Assembly: GCA_946480085.1 (NCBI GenBank)
Contig: CAMLHZ010000002.1
Location: 186,001-250,000 of the forward strand
Direction of reading: 5' to 3'
From: an uncultured Flavobacteriales bacterium
Lineage (GTDB): Bacteria > Bacteroidota > Bacteroidia > Flavobacteriales > Crocinitomicaceae
DNA length: 64,000 nucleotides
Part shown: piece after piece, positions 1-7,411 of the stretch
Numbering within the stretch: the first letter of the stretch is position 1
Layout of the letters: every line of letters begins with the position of its first letter
Notes under the pieces: generated by a model
The model's database searches: none
What the model saw: the letters and a program-made list of their open reading frames with translations, nothing else
What the model was told of the DNA's origin: nothing
Made by a program: the position numbers and the translations under genes

Positions 1-182
1 AAACAACAAAGGTGGACCGCGTTCTCATTCCTAATGACTTTCAATTCAATTGGTCTCACCGACAAAGCATGGACGTTCTTCCATTTTTAGAAAAGTGTAA
101 AATCACCAAGCAGTTTTTGTCGAGCAATCAGGATTCCACTGTGCATGAAGGTCGTATGGTATATAAAAGCGTATTCTCATGA
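1..182 (+). CDS. C-terminal end of a protein of unknown function (partial)
   Basis: An open frame enters the window (first whole codon at 3) and runs 59 codons to a TGA at 180-182. It contains VLIPNDFQFNWSHRQ and ends KSVFS. I do not recognise a family. Its stop overlaps the ATG of the next gene by 4 bp (ATGA), which suggests translational coupling in one operon. The start lies outside the window. Confidence 0.6.
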   Translation, partial: TTKVDRVLIPNDFQFNWSHRQSMDVLPFLEKCKITKQFLSSNQDSTVHEGRMVYKSVFS

Positions 183-640
183 AAACGCGTTTGATTATAT
201 CGGTTTTATTGGTTGTCAGCGGATTGAGTGCTTTTGGTTACTACGTTTTCAGTCATTCTTATTACCCTGAAAAAGCCATTTTGGGCGAATGGAAAGAAGT
301 TTCCTGGGTGTACGACAGAAACAATGATAATCAGAAAGTGAAGCAGGAAATCGGAAGTGAAGAACGCGCATCCATCGCCAATCATTTGGTGGTGCATCAA
401 TTTGAAAACTGGACTTTCAAGTCAGGGAAGAGGATCAAACTTCATGAGAAAAGCGGGCGAGAGCATTATGCGAAATGGATCATGAAAGATAGAGGTAGAA
501 TTCTGATGTTGGAAAATCCGGATGGAACGCATGAAGTGTACTCCGTGGAATCGTTGAAGAAAAACGAATTGGTTTTGCATTTTGAAACCGACGTTCACGC
601 CCGCGGAATAGTGAAAATTACATTAAAGAAAATTGGGTAG
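179..640 (+). CDS. Small membrane-anchored lipocalin-like protein
   Basis: The 153-residue product has one hydrophobic N-terminal segment (about residues 5-25) that could be a signal anchor or an uncleaved signal peptide. A soluble part of about 125 residues follows. ILGEWKEVSWVYD, WTFKSGKRIKL and RILMLENPDGTHEVYSVESL have the pattern of lipocalin-like domains from Bacteroidota (one GxW strand, then alternating strands). This is a fold-level guess and no ligand is implied. It overlaps the upstream partial gene by 4 bp and is followed by a membrane protein gene 1 bp after its stop, so the three probably form an operon. Confidence 0.6.
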   Translation: MKTRLIISVLLVVSGLSAFGYYVFSHSYYPEKAILGEWKEVSWVYDRNNDNQKVKQEIGSEERASIANHLVVHQFENWTFKSGKRIKLHEKSGREHYAKWIMKDRGRILMLENPDGTHEVYSVESLKKNELVLHFETDVHARGIVKITLKKIG

Positions 641-641
641 T

Positions 642-1451
642 ATGTTACGCAGATATAGCAATAGTAGAACATTTAGTGATAATTTGAAGTTGGGTGTTTT
701 TACCGCGATCATTGCCGGAATGGTGAATGTGGCTTCGGTTATCTTGTTTTATTCATTTACGTCGAATTTGACCGGACACTTTGCGGTTTTGGCGCAGGAA
801 ATAGCCGATGGAAAATGGTTCCAGATGCTGATCATCCTGTTCTGGATCCTGCTCTTTTTCGGAGGAAGTTTCCTGTCGAATTTTTTGGTCATCAATGCGA
901 ACAAGAGGAATGCATTCTTGTCGCACAGTATTCCAATGGTGTTGGAAATTCTATGTTTTCTTGGAGTTGGAATTTACGGTCAATTCTTTTATCAGGAAAC
1001 GTTGACGGAGACAGAGATCTTGGTTTCGGTTCTCTTGTTCTCCATGGGACTTCAAAACGGGTTAACAGCCAGTTTGTCAAATTTCCAGGTAAAAACAACA
1101 CATTTAACAGGTTTGACAACGGATTTGGCACTTCATCTTTCTATGTTAACGAAGAAAAAGTACCGAGATAATGAGGCTGTAGTGGAAAAAACAAAGCTGA
1201 TGACTTCCATTCTGTTCTCTTATTTGTTCGGAGGAGTAGTTTCCGGTTTAGTGATTCATTATTTCCAGTTTCAGGTATTCTATTTGGTTTCTATAGCAAT
1301 GGCCGGTGTAATTGTTTACGATTATGTGAAGTCAACGATTTCAACGAATAGAATAATTAAAGAACGCTTGTTGATGCGTGAGCAGGTCAATCGTATAACA
1401 ACGAGTTCTCTTATAAATCGCAAAAGGCAAAGTGCTGTTGAAGGAAAATAG
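642..1451 (+). CDS. YoaK-family (DUF1275) integral membrane protein
   Basis: The 269-residue product has about six hydrophobic segments. The central sequence MGLQNGLTASLS, then TTHLTGLTTDLA, matches the family hallmark (GlqNg..., vrTTHlTGtlTD). The function of YoaK/DUF1275 proteins is not established. The C-terminal 40 residues are basic and probably cytoplasmic. I chose the ATG at 642 because it begins just after the upstream stop; a TTG at 633 in the same frame would add three residues and overlap the upstream gene. Confidence 0.8.
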   Translation: MLRRYSNSRTFSDNLKLGVFTAIIAGMVNVASVILFYSFTSNLTGHFAVLAQEIADGKWFQMLIILFWILLFFGGSFLSNFLVINANKRNAFLSHSIPMVLEILCFLGVGIYGQFFYQETLTETEILVSVLLFSMGLQNGLTASLSNFQVKTTHLTGLTTDLALHLSMLTKKKYRDNEAVVEKTKLMTSILFSYLFGGVVSGLVIHYFQFQVFYLVSIAMAGVIVYDYVKSTISTNRIIKERLLMREQVNRITTSSLINRKRQSAVEGK

Positions 1452-1568
1452 AGGTTGTTCTTGAGTGTGAGGTGGTAGCGCTAATATTGTGGCTTTGGAG
1501 TTTCAAATCTGTTTTCTCTCATAAGTGGAAACTCTGAAGTCACAATTTAGTTTGGATGAAATGGCGCT

Positions 1569-1602
1569 TCGACTCCGCTTAGCGGCCATTTTATTCTCCC
1601 AT
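1569..1602 (-). terminator. Probable terminator after trmD
   Basis: On the minus strand just after the trmD stop, AAAATGGCCGCT pairs with AGCGCCATTT with one bulge. A second small pairing, CCGCT with AGCGG, lies inside. The loop contains the word TCGACTCCGC. The run of T after the hairpin is weak, so this is only moderately supported. Confidence 0.4.
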
Positions 1603-2280
1603 GAATTTTTTATATAAATCAGGTCGACGTGTTTTTGTGCGCTCAAGTGCTTGTTGTTCTCGCCATTGTTCAATCTTTCCAAAATCACCAGAGATTAAAA
1701 CTTCTGGTACTTTCCAACCGTTAAATTCCGGCGGTCGCGTATAAACTGGTGGTGAAAGTAAATCATCCTGAAAACTATCCGTAAGTGCCGAAGTTTCGTC
1801 GTTCATCACACCAGGAATCAATCTGCTTATACTATCCACCAAAACTGCCGCAGCTAATTCTCCACCAGTCAAAACATAAGATCCAATCGAAATTTCCTTG
1901 GTAATGTAATGCTCGCGGATGCGTTCGTCAACACCTTTGTAGTGTCCACACAAGATCATTATGTTTTCCTGTAAGCTCCATGCGTTCGCGTGACGTTGTT
2001 CCAGAACTTCTCCGTCGGGAGTCATAAAAATGATTTCGTCGTAGTTGCGTTCCGCTTTCAGTTTCTCAATCAAGGTTGCAATCGGTTCTATCGCCATTAC
2101 CATTCCTGCACCACCGCCGTATTGGTAATCGTCAACATTCTTGTGCTTGTTGGTTGAATAATCACGGATATTGTGAATATGAACTTCCAAATGACCGCGA
2201 TCCTGAGCACGCTTCATCATCGAAACAGAAAAAGGTCCTTCAAGTAATTCGGGTAAAATCGTGAGAATATCAAAACGCAT
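1591..2280 (-). CDS. trmD: tRNA (guanine-37-N1)-methyltransferase TrmD
   Basis: The enzyme transfers a methyl group from SAM to N1 of G37 in tRNAs with a 3' G in the anticodon, which prevents +1 frameshifting. The 229-residue sequence is full length. It starts [17 protein letters not shown] and contains the trefoil-knot SAM-site motifs [22 protein letters not shown] and [15 protein letters not shown]. The DE of [14 protein letters not shown] carries the catalytic Asp. I used the ATG at 2280; a TTG two codons upstream is possible. It is not next to rimM or rpsP, so it appears to be transcribed alone. Confidence 0.95.
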   Translation of the reverse strand: MRFDILTILPELLEGPFSVSMMKRAQDRGHLEVHIHNIRDYSTNKHKNVDDYQYGGGAGMVMAIEPIATLIEKLKAERNYDEIIFMTPDGEVLEQRHANAWSLQENIMILCGHYKGVDERIREHYITKEISIGSYVLTGGELAAAVLVDSISRLIPGVMNDETSALTDSFQDDLLSPPVYTRPPEFNGWKVPEVLISGDFGKIEQWREQQALERTKTRRPDLYKKFMGE

Positions 2281-2318
2281 GTTCAAAGTTAAATATTCTT
2301 AGTCAATCATTGGGAACA

Positions 2319-2394
2319 AAGAGAACAGATATTAGAGAATAGGAAATTCATCATTTAGAAGTCCTATTCTCTATTTTCTGGTTTCTATTCTCTC
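2319..2394. repeat. Long imperfect inverted repeat between divergent genes
   Basis: TAGAGAATAGGA at 2333-2344 pairs perfectly with TCCTATTCTCTA at 2362-2373, and the pairing continues outward with mismatches to about 2319 and 2394. The right arm shares 26 of 27 bases with the right arm of the inverted repeat at 34561-34635. It lies between two divergent genes, so it is not a simple terminator of either. Confidence 0.7.
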
Positions 2395-2425
2395 AAAAAA
2401 AGTACTTTTAGTAAAAACCTTTGTT

Positions 2426-3277
2426 ATGATAATCGTAGTTCAAATCTTAGTCGGTCTTGTAACAGCATTTCACCTGTATGTGATGTGGTTAGAGATGTTT
2501 GCCTGGACAACCCGCGGACCAAAAACCTTTAAGAATTTCGATAAAGACTTGTTCCCGAAAACCAAAGCATTGGCTGCAAATCAAGGGTTGTACAACGGAT
2601 TTCTCGCTGCTGGATTAATTTGGTCATTCTTCATTGGTAATCCCGAATGGCAGTTTCACGTGCGCCTTTTCTTTTTAGGATGTGTAATTGTTGCTGGCGT
2701 TTACGGTGCTTTCACCGCAGATAAAAGGATCTTCTTCGTCCAGGCTTTACCAGCAATTGTGACGGTTGTATTAATGCATTTTGTGCCATGGAAATGTGGG
2801 GATTCAAGTGAATATACTGAGAAGAAGGAAGTTTTAGCTGATTATTATCAATCTTGGAAAGGGCACTCTGAAGGTGTTAGGCCAATAACTAAATTGAGAA
2901 AGGTTAGCAAAGAGTGGGAAGCTTTTGCAGCAGAGAGATTTTGGTATATTAACAGATATCATCATTTAACTTTTTACAAGAAGAGAGAACCAGTTCCAGT
3001 CGATGGAGGTGTTTTCGCGATTGAGCTTGATAGCTGTGGAATTATATACGTTGAGAGTTTAACTTGGGGAGACTATCAAGTTCTTGAAACAACGAGTGAT
3101 AGTATAAATAATCTCATTACTCTAGCTTTGGCCCAAACACTTAATAATGCTGAAGTTAAAGTGTTCTTACATGAGTTTAGATCTAAAGAAGATAAGATAA
3201 AACTGAATGAAATTACGGAAGCATTTCATGAACCATTAGATCGAAAACCACTAGAATTTCTTCCCCCAAAAAAGTAA
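2426..3277 (+). CDS. DUF1304 membrane domain fused to an unrecognised C-terminal domain
   Basis: Residues 1-120 are a DUF1304 membrane protein: four hydrophobic segments, with LYVMWLEMFAWTTR near the N-terminus, LAANQGLYNGFLAAGL and FVQALPAIVTVVLMH at the usual C-terminus. DUF1304 proteins normally stop there at about 120 residues. Here the frame continues without a break for another 160 soluble residues, including WYINRYHHLTFYKKREP and VFAIELDSCGIIYVESL. That pattern of an acidic strand followed by WGDYQVLETT is loosely like SMI1/KNR4 proteins, but I cannot confirm it. The role of either half is unknown. No neighbour helps, as the gene stands alone. Confidence 0.75.
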   Translation: MIIVVQILVGLVTAFHLYVMWLEMFAWTTRGPKTFKNFDKDLFPKTKALAANQGLYNGFLAAGLIWSFFIGNPEWQFHVRLFFLGCVIVAGVYGAFTADKRIFFVQALPAIVTVVLMHFVPWKCGDSSEYTEKKEVLADYYQSWKGHSEGVRPITKLRKVSKEWEAFAAERFWYINRYHHLTFYKKREPVPVDGGVFAIELDSCGIIYVESLTWGDYQVLETTSDSINNLITLALAQTLNNAEVKVFLHEFRSKEDKIKLNEITEAFHEPLDRKPLEFLPPKK

Positions 3278-3309
3278 ATAATTGAACAATCCTCTTTCAA
3301 TATTATTGG

Positions 3310-3385
3310 CCACCTCCCTTTAATCCCTCCTCAAGGAGGGAGAGTAATAATGGCCTTCTCCTTGAGTTAGGAAAGAGGAGGGTGG
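3310..3385. repeat. Inverted pair of CCTCAAGG-type palindromic repeats
   Basis: A 76-bp element begins CCACCTCCC and ends GAGGAGGGTGG. Each half contains a small palindrome or half-palindrome around CCTCAAGGAGG, and the two halves are inverted relative to each other. A shorter relative lies at 38946-38963. It is probably a dispersed repeat and may act as a terminator for the genes converging here. Confidence 0.65.
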
Positions 3386-3518
3386 TTTCAATAAACCCAT
3401 TTCGCTCCTGTTATAGAGAATAAATAATCCTGGTGTTTTTATTATGTCGAGCGAAGCGAGGCATTTTCTGCTCTATCCTTGTGCCTTCGTGCCTTTGTGG
3501 TGCCGAGCAACGCCGAGG

Positions 3519-3950
3519 CTAATACCCAATCTTCCCCCTAACTTTCCCCTTAAAAAACTGCAATCCCAACTTATATCCATCCATCCCAAATCCCATAATA
3601 GACCCAGCGCAAACAGCAGTAATCAAAGAGTTATGACGAAATTCCTCACGTTTGGCCAAGTTACTGATGTGAACTTCAACCACCGGAACATTTATTCCTG
3701 CAATCGCATCACGGATAGCCACACTTGTATGCGTATAACCACCAGCGTTTAAGATAATTCCTTCGTGTTTTGAGTTGTGAAGCGCATTGATGATCTCGCC
3801 TTCCACATTGCTTTGCAGGTATTCCAGTTCTTCACCAAATTCGTTTTGAAGTTCCTTGAAATAGTCAAAAAACGTACGGTTTCCATAAATTTCAGGTTCA
3901 CGTGTTCCTAAAAGATTTAAATTCGGACCATTAAGAATTAAAATACGCAT
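3519..3950 (-). CDS. aroQ: 3-dehydroquinate dehydratase, type II
   Basis: The enzyme removes water from 3-dehydroquinate to give 3-dehydroshikimate in the shikimate pathway (cytoplasm, dodecamer). The 143-residue sequence is complete. ILNGPNLNLLGTREPEIYG holds the lid Arg and catalytic Tyr. IILNAGGYTHTSVAIRDAI carries the substrate-binding Asn, and VEVHISNLAKREEFRHNS holds the catalytic His and the Arg of the active site. The ATG at 3950 is 2 bp from the GTG of the divergent xerD, so its promoter must lie inside xerD. Confidence 0.96.
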   Translation of the reverse strand: MRILILNGPNLNLLGTREPEIYGNRTFFDYFKELQNEFGEELEYLQSNVEGEIINALHNSKHEGIILNAGGYTHTSVAIRDAIAGINVPVVEVHISNLAKREEFRHNSLITAVCAGSIMGFGMDGYKLGLQFFKGKVRGKIGY

Positions 3951-3952
3951 AC

Positions 3953-4861
3953 GTGCAAGTTTGGGAACGCTATATTAAGCAATTTGTTCATTACCTGAAA
4001 ATAGAAAGAAGCCTTTCTGAAAACTCTATTTCTGCCTATGAGCGTGATGTTCAGAAATTGAAGGATTTGAGTGAACCTTACGGTTTGACCCCGGAGCACA
4101 TTCAGATCGGACATTTGAAGAACTTTGTGGCGCAGTTGTTTGATTTGGGGTTAAACGCACGTTCGCAGGCACGTATTATCAGCGGATGGAAACAGTTCTT
4201 CGATTTTCTGTTGTTGGAAGACGCCAGAAAGGACGATCCTTCGGAAGGATTGGAAATGCCCAAAATTGGTATGAAACTCCCGGAAGTCATGACTTTGGAG
4301 GAAATTGAGGCAATGATCAATGCTGTTGATCTTTCAAAACCAGAAGGTCAGCGTAATGTGGCTATTTTGGAGACACTTTACAGTTGCGGACTTCGTGTGA
4401 GTGAGTTGGTAAATCTGCGTTTTGAAGATTGTTTTTTCAAGGAGGGATTCATTCGCGTTATCGGAAAAGGGAATAAGGAGCGGTTGGTTCCGGTTAGTCC
4501 TACCGTTGAAGATGAAATTTCTGCGTATGTGGAACACGACAGAGCTGATTTACTGATAAAAAAAGGCAATGAAGCGTACATTTTCCTGAATAGGCGAGGG
4601 GCGAAGCTTACCCGTGTAATGATCTTTACGATTGTCAAACAGTTGGCAGATTTAGCGGGAATCAATAAAACGATTAGTCCGCATACGTTCCGACATTCGT
4701 TCGCTACACATCTGATAGAAGGAGGTGCGAATTTACGCGCAATTCAGGAAATGCTTGGACACGAGAGCATTACTACAACTGAAATCTATACACATTTAGA
4801 TCAACGGTACCTTAGAGAAACCATCTTGAGTTATCACCCGAGGAACATGAAGAAATCTTAG
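3953..4861 (+). CDS. xerD: Tyrosine recombinase XerD
   Basis: This is a site-specific recombinase that, with a XerC partner, resolves chromosome dimers at dif. At 302 residues it is full length. The N-terminal SAM-like core-binding domain (about 1-90) contains YLKIERSLSENSISAYERD. The catalytic domain has the Arg of YSCGLRVSELVNL, the Lys of GKGNKERLVP, HTFRHSFATH (H-x-x-R), LGHESITTTEIY and the nucleophilic Tyr of that last motif. GTG at 3953 is the only conventional start, since an in-frame stop lies at 3932-3934. It is divergent from aroQ with 2 bp between start codons and overlaps the end of the OMP gene on the other strand by 4 bp. Confidence 0.92.
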   Translation: MQVWERYIKQFVHYLKIERSLSENSISAYERDVQKLKDLSEPYGLTPEHIQIGHLKNFVAQLFDLGLNARSQARIISGWKQFFDFLLLEDARKDDPSEGLEMPKIGMKLPEVMTLEEIEAMINAVDLSKPEGQRNVAILETLYSCGLRVSELVNLRFEDCFFKEGFIRVIGKGNKERLVPVSPTVEDEISAYVEHDRADLLIKKGNEAYIFLNRRGAKLTRVMIFTIVKQLADLAGINKTISPHTFRHSFATHLIEGGANLRAIQEMLGHESITTTEIYTHLDQRYLRETILSYHPRNMKKS

Positions 4862-6375
4862 AAAAGGAAATGAATTCCGATCTCAGGCGTAAGATATGAT
4901 CTCGCGGTTTTTATACCAGGATATTCCATTGGCGGTTTTACGTAGTACCCGGCATTCATTCCCATACTAAACATCCAGCTATTCCATTTGTAAGTGGCGT
5001 GAACGCGACCTGAAATAATAAGACTATTTCTATTAGTTAGAATTTCGGATGATGATAACGGCCCATTTTTCGGGGTTACTTTCGTCATTCTATAAGTTGC
5101 TCCGGCGTTAACCAAAAGTCCCCAGTTATTGCCTAAATCAAACTGTTTGGTGATGTAAAGCGGAATAATAATGCTTGATAACGTAATGTTGTCTTGTGAT
5201 GGCCCATGCAACGTATCTATTTCATAAATATCAACGTATTCATAACCAGTTATGGAATCTGGAAAATTTGGTTCTCCATAAATTTCAACCGTATCTGTAT
5301 AAACGTACATGGAATCAAACTGATAGGTATTGTATTGATCTTCGGTTTTATGATAAGAGATACCGGAAGTTAAACCATAACCTGAGAAAATTGTTCGGTT
5401 GATTTCAGCAGAATACCTGAAACCAGGTTTCGTTTTCAGCGTTGCATCGTCTTTATTCTCAGTTTTCGAAAGATCAAATTGAGGTCCAACGTAAACAGAA
5501 GCGTACCAGTTTTTATCTGTGTTATTCGGTTTAGGTTTACCGCCATTGCCGTTAGACGTTGCTGGAAGAGAAGGTTTGTCGCTTGAATCGTCTGACATTG
5601 TGTTTTGTGCGACATTATTCGCCTTAGTAGTACTATCCGATTTTGGATTTTCATCATTTGAACTTCCATCTGCTAATGGTCCGGTTCCTTCACCATAATT
5701 TTCAGTAGGATTAATTTCAGGATCACTAAAACTCGTTTCATTCGAAGAAGGAGTAGTCAAGTTGTTTTTGCCTTTCTGCTCTGAATTGACTTTATTCCGT
5801 TGACTCTTTTTCCTGCTGTTTGGCTTCGTGCCTTTTTTGTTTTTGTTTGATGCTTGCTTCTTAACTTTTGTGTTTCCTTTCGAAGGAATAGATTTTGTTT
5901 TCGTGTTTTTAGACGAAGACGTTTTAGTTGTAAGAGTTTCTCTTGATGACTTTTGTTGTTCTACTAAGCTTGTCGAAGTATGAACTTTCCTTCCTTTCTG
6001 AGAACTGGAACTTAGTTGTTTCTCAGTCTTTTTAGATTCTATTTTTCCGGTTTTTTGATGTGAGTCAAGCACTGTAACTCTTGAAGATCTTTCTGAGTTC
6101 GTTGAATTTGCTGTGTTCGAATGATCATTACCGGAATTGAGCATTGAAATAGAGTTCTTTGGATGCTTCTCCGTTTCAATTTTAGAATTAGAAGTATAGT
6201 AGTAAGCAAGTGGAATGATTGCCAGTAATATTGCTAAAACCGGCAACCACCACATTCCACCACTTTTTTTATGAATGGCATTATCCACCGCGGCTTTAAC
6301 CGAAACGGGAGGAGTAATTTCAAAGTCATTGAAAGACTCCTTGAAAAGATCTTCTATGTTTTTCAAGTCTTTCAT
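4858..6375 (-). CDS. Anti-sigma factor fused to an outer-membrane beta-barrel (Dma-like)
   Basis: The 505-residue protein has three parts. Residues 1-40 are cytoplasmic and acidic/amphipathic (IEDLFKESFNDFEITPP), as in short anti-sigma domains. Residues 41-60 (MWWLPVLAILLAIIPLAYYY) are a single inner-membrane helix with no signal peptidase site. Residues 65-285 are a low-complexity Ser/Lys/Asn/Thr linker, long enough to cross the periplasm. Residues 290-505 are alternating strands ending GIHFLF, as in outer-membrane beta-barrels. This architecture matches the dual membrane-spanning anti-sigma (Dma) factors described in Bacteroides, which link outer-membrane state to an ECF sigma factor and vesiculation. 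The gene overlaps the upstream ECF sigma gene by 4 bp, as expected for its cognate anti-sigma. The detailed function here is inferred. Confidence 0.8.
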   Translation of the reverse strand: MKDLKNIEDLFKESFNDFEITPPVSVKAAVDNAIHKKSGGMWWLPVLAILLAIIPLAYYYTSNSKIETEKHPKNSISMLNSGNDHSNTANSTNSERSSRVTVLDSHQKTGKIESKKTEKQLSSSSQKGRKVHTSTSLVEQQKSSRETLTTKTSSSKNTKTKSIPSKGNTKVKKQASNKNKKGTKPNSRKKSQRNKVNSEQKGKNNLTTPSSNETSFSDPEINPTENYGEGTGPLADGSSNDENPKSDSTTKANNVAQNTMSDDSSDKPSLPATSNGNGGKPKPNNTDKNWYASVYVGPQFDLSKTENKDDATLKTKPGFRYSAEINRTIFSGYGLTSGISYHKTEDQYNTYQFDSMYVYTDTVEIYGEPNFPDSITGYEYVDIYEIDTLHGPSQDNITLSSIIIPLYITKQFDLGNNWGLLVNAGATYRMTKVTPKNGPLSSSEILTNRNSLIISGRVHATYKWNSWMFSMGMNAGYYVKPPMEYPGIKTARSYLTPEIGIHFLF

Positions 6376-6923
6376 GCTATTTCAGATTTAATGTTCACCT
6401 CTGCAACCCATTGCTGGATTTGCTTTTTGGCTTTAAAAAATTGGGTTTTACTGGTGTTTTCGGAAATACCTAAGTATTCGGCAATTTCCTTGTGTGTCAA
6501 GTTTTCCAGAACGAACAAGTTAAAAACCGTTCTATATCCATCCGGAAGCTTGTTCAAGAACATCAGCAGCATTTTTTTTAGCGTTTCCTGATCATCAAAT
6601 TCCAGATCGTGCTCAACTTGTTCATCAAAATAACTGTCCTCTTCATGCAATTCGAAGCGGTAATTTTTCTTGATGTACGTTAACGCAGTATTGATTACAA
6701 TGGTCTTTATCCATGCTGCCAACGGTTTATCTAATGAATATTGATTCGCGTTGTTGTAGATTTTGATAAAGCTTTCCTGTAAAATATCCTGTGCATCGTC
6801 AGCACATCTGGAATATCGAAGACATATTCCATACATCGCACCCGAAAAGGCCGAGTAAATCTCATCAAAGGCTTTTTTATCACCTTTTTTGAATTGTATG
6901 CATATGTTTTCAGAAATTGCCAA
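6372..6923 (-). CDS. ECF-type RNA polymerase sigma factor
   Basis: The 183-residue protein has region 2 at about 10-85 (DEIYSAFSGAMYGICLRYSR, then DDAQDILQESFIKIY) and region 4 at about 120-170 (LNKLPDGYRTVFNLFVLENLTHKEIAEYLGIS is the usual helix-turn-helix order). It should direct polymerase to its own regulon and be held by the anti-sigma encoded next. The start is a TTG at 6923. A stop lies two codons upstream and no ATG occurs before about residue 30, so the start is forced to be non-ATG. The upstream lipoprotein gene ends 11 bp away, so the three genes are one operon. Confidence 0.92.
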   Translation of the reverse strand: MAISENICIQFKKGDKKAFDEIYSAFSGAMYGICLRYSRCADDAQDILQESFIKIYNNANQYSLDKPLAAWIKTIVINTALTYIKKNYRFELHEEDSYFDEQVEHDLEFDDQETLKKMLLMFLNKLPDGYRTVFNLFVLENLTHKEIAEYLGISENTSKTQFFKAKKQIQQWVAEVNIKSEIA

Positions 6924-6934
6924 ATATTATTTGT

Positions 6935-7216
6935 TTATCCAGGTAATGAATCTCCGGGATTACCACCGTTCCAATCGGTTGAGTCTGAACTTCCACCATT
7001 GTCATTCCAGTCAGTTGAATCGCCACAAGTTGGTCCGTTGTAATCTGTGGAATCACCACATGTTGGACCATCGTAATCTCCATTTCCTGTACTATCAACG
7101 TAAGTTGAATCATTGTCGTTGCACCCGTTTGGTGAAGGATTATCTTTATTACATGATTGAAGGGTGGTTGACCATATACAAAGCCCCAAAAGCCCTACTA
7201 AAGCTGATTTTTTCAT
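6935..7216 (-). CDS. Small lipoprotein with Asp/Gly/Cys repeats
   Basis: The 93-residue precursor has a lipoprotein signal with lipobox LQSC and predicted lipidation at Cys22. The mature part is low in complexity and acidic. It contains YDGPTCGDSTD and YNGPTCGDSTD as near-identical tandem units, followed by two degenerate SDSTDWN units, ending PGDSLPG. The tandem Asp residues could bind Ca2+ and the paired Cys could form disulphides or bind metal, but this is inference. It is the first gene of the operon with the ECF sigma factor and its anti-sigma, so it may be part of the sensing system or a target of it. Confidence 0.7.
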   Translation of the reverse strand: MKKSALVGLLGLCIWSTTLQSCNKDNPSPNGCNDNDSTYVDSTGNGDYDGPTCGDSTDYNGPTCGDSTDWNDNGGSSDSTDWNGGNPGDSLPG

Positions 7217-7359
7217 TCTTTAAAAATTTAAGTTTTGACGAACACTTTGCAAAATGTATTTGACCTAGTTACTTCTGTCAAAAACAAAGGGTTGTCTGAG
7301 AATGAAAAATAAATGCATATTGGTTGAATTCGGGCTTAAACGTAGTATTTGTATAATGA

Positions 7360-7395
7360 AAAAAGGCCATCCCATATGCACAGGACAGCCTTTTT
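7360..7395 (-). terminator. Intrinsic terminator after the T9SS cargo gene
   Basis: AAAAAGGCCATCC at 7360-7372 pairs with GGACAGCCTTTTT at 7383-7395, with a 2x2 internal mismatch and a 10-nt loop. The minus-strand product ends in a T run, 16 bp after the stop codon of the large cargo gene. Confidence 0.75.
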
Positions 7396-7411
7396 CATTT
7401 GTTTAACTCTA

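Noticed and set aside
815..1171. A 118-codon plus-strand frame inside the YoaK-like gene
   Set aside because: It is a shadow frame of a clear membrane-protein gene and looks like no family.
2284..2291. A -7-like element (minus-strand TAACTTTG) right at the trmD start
   Set aside because: It is 3 bp from the ATG and lacks a -33 element at a normal distance; it would give a leaderless RNA starting inside the gene.
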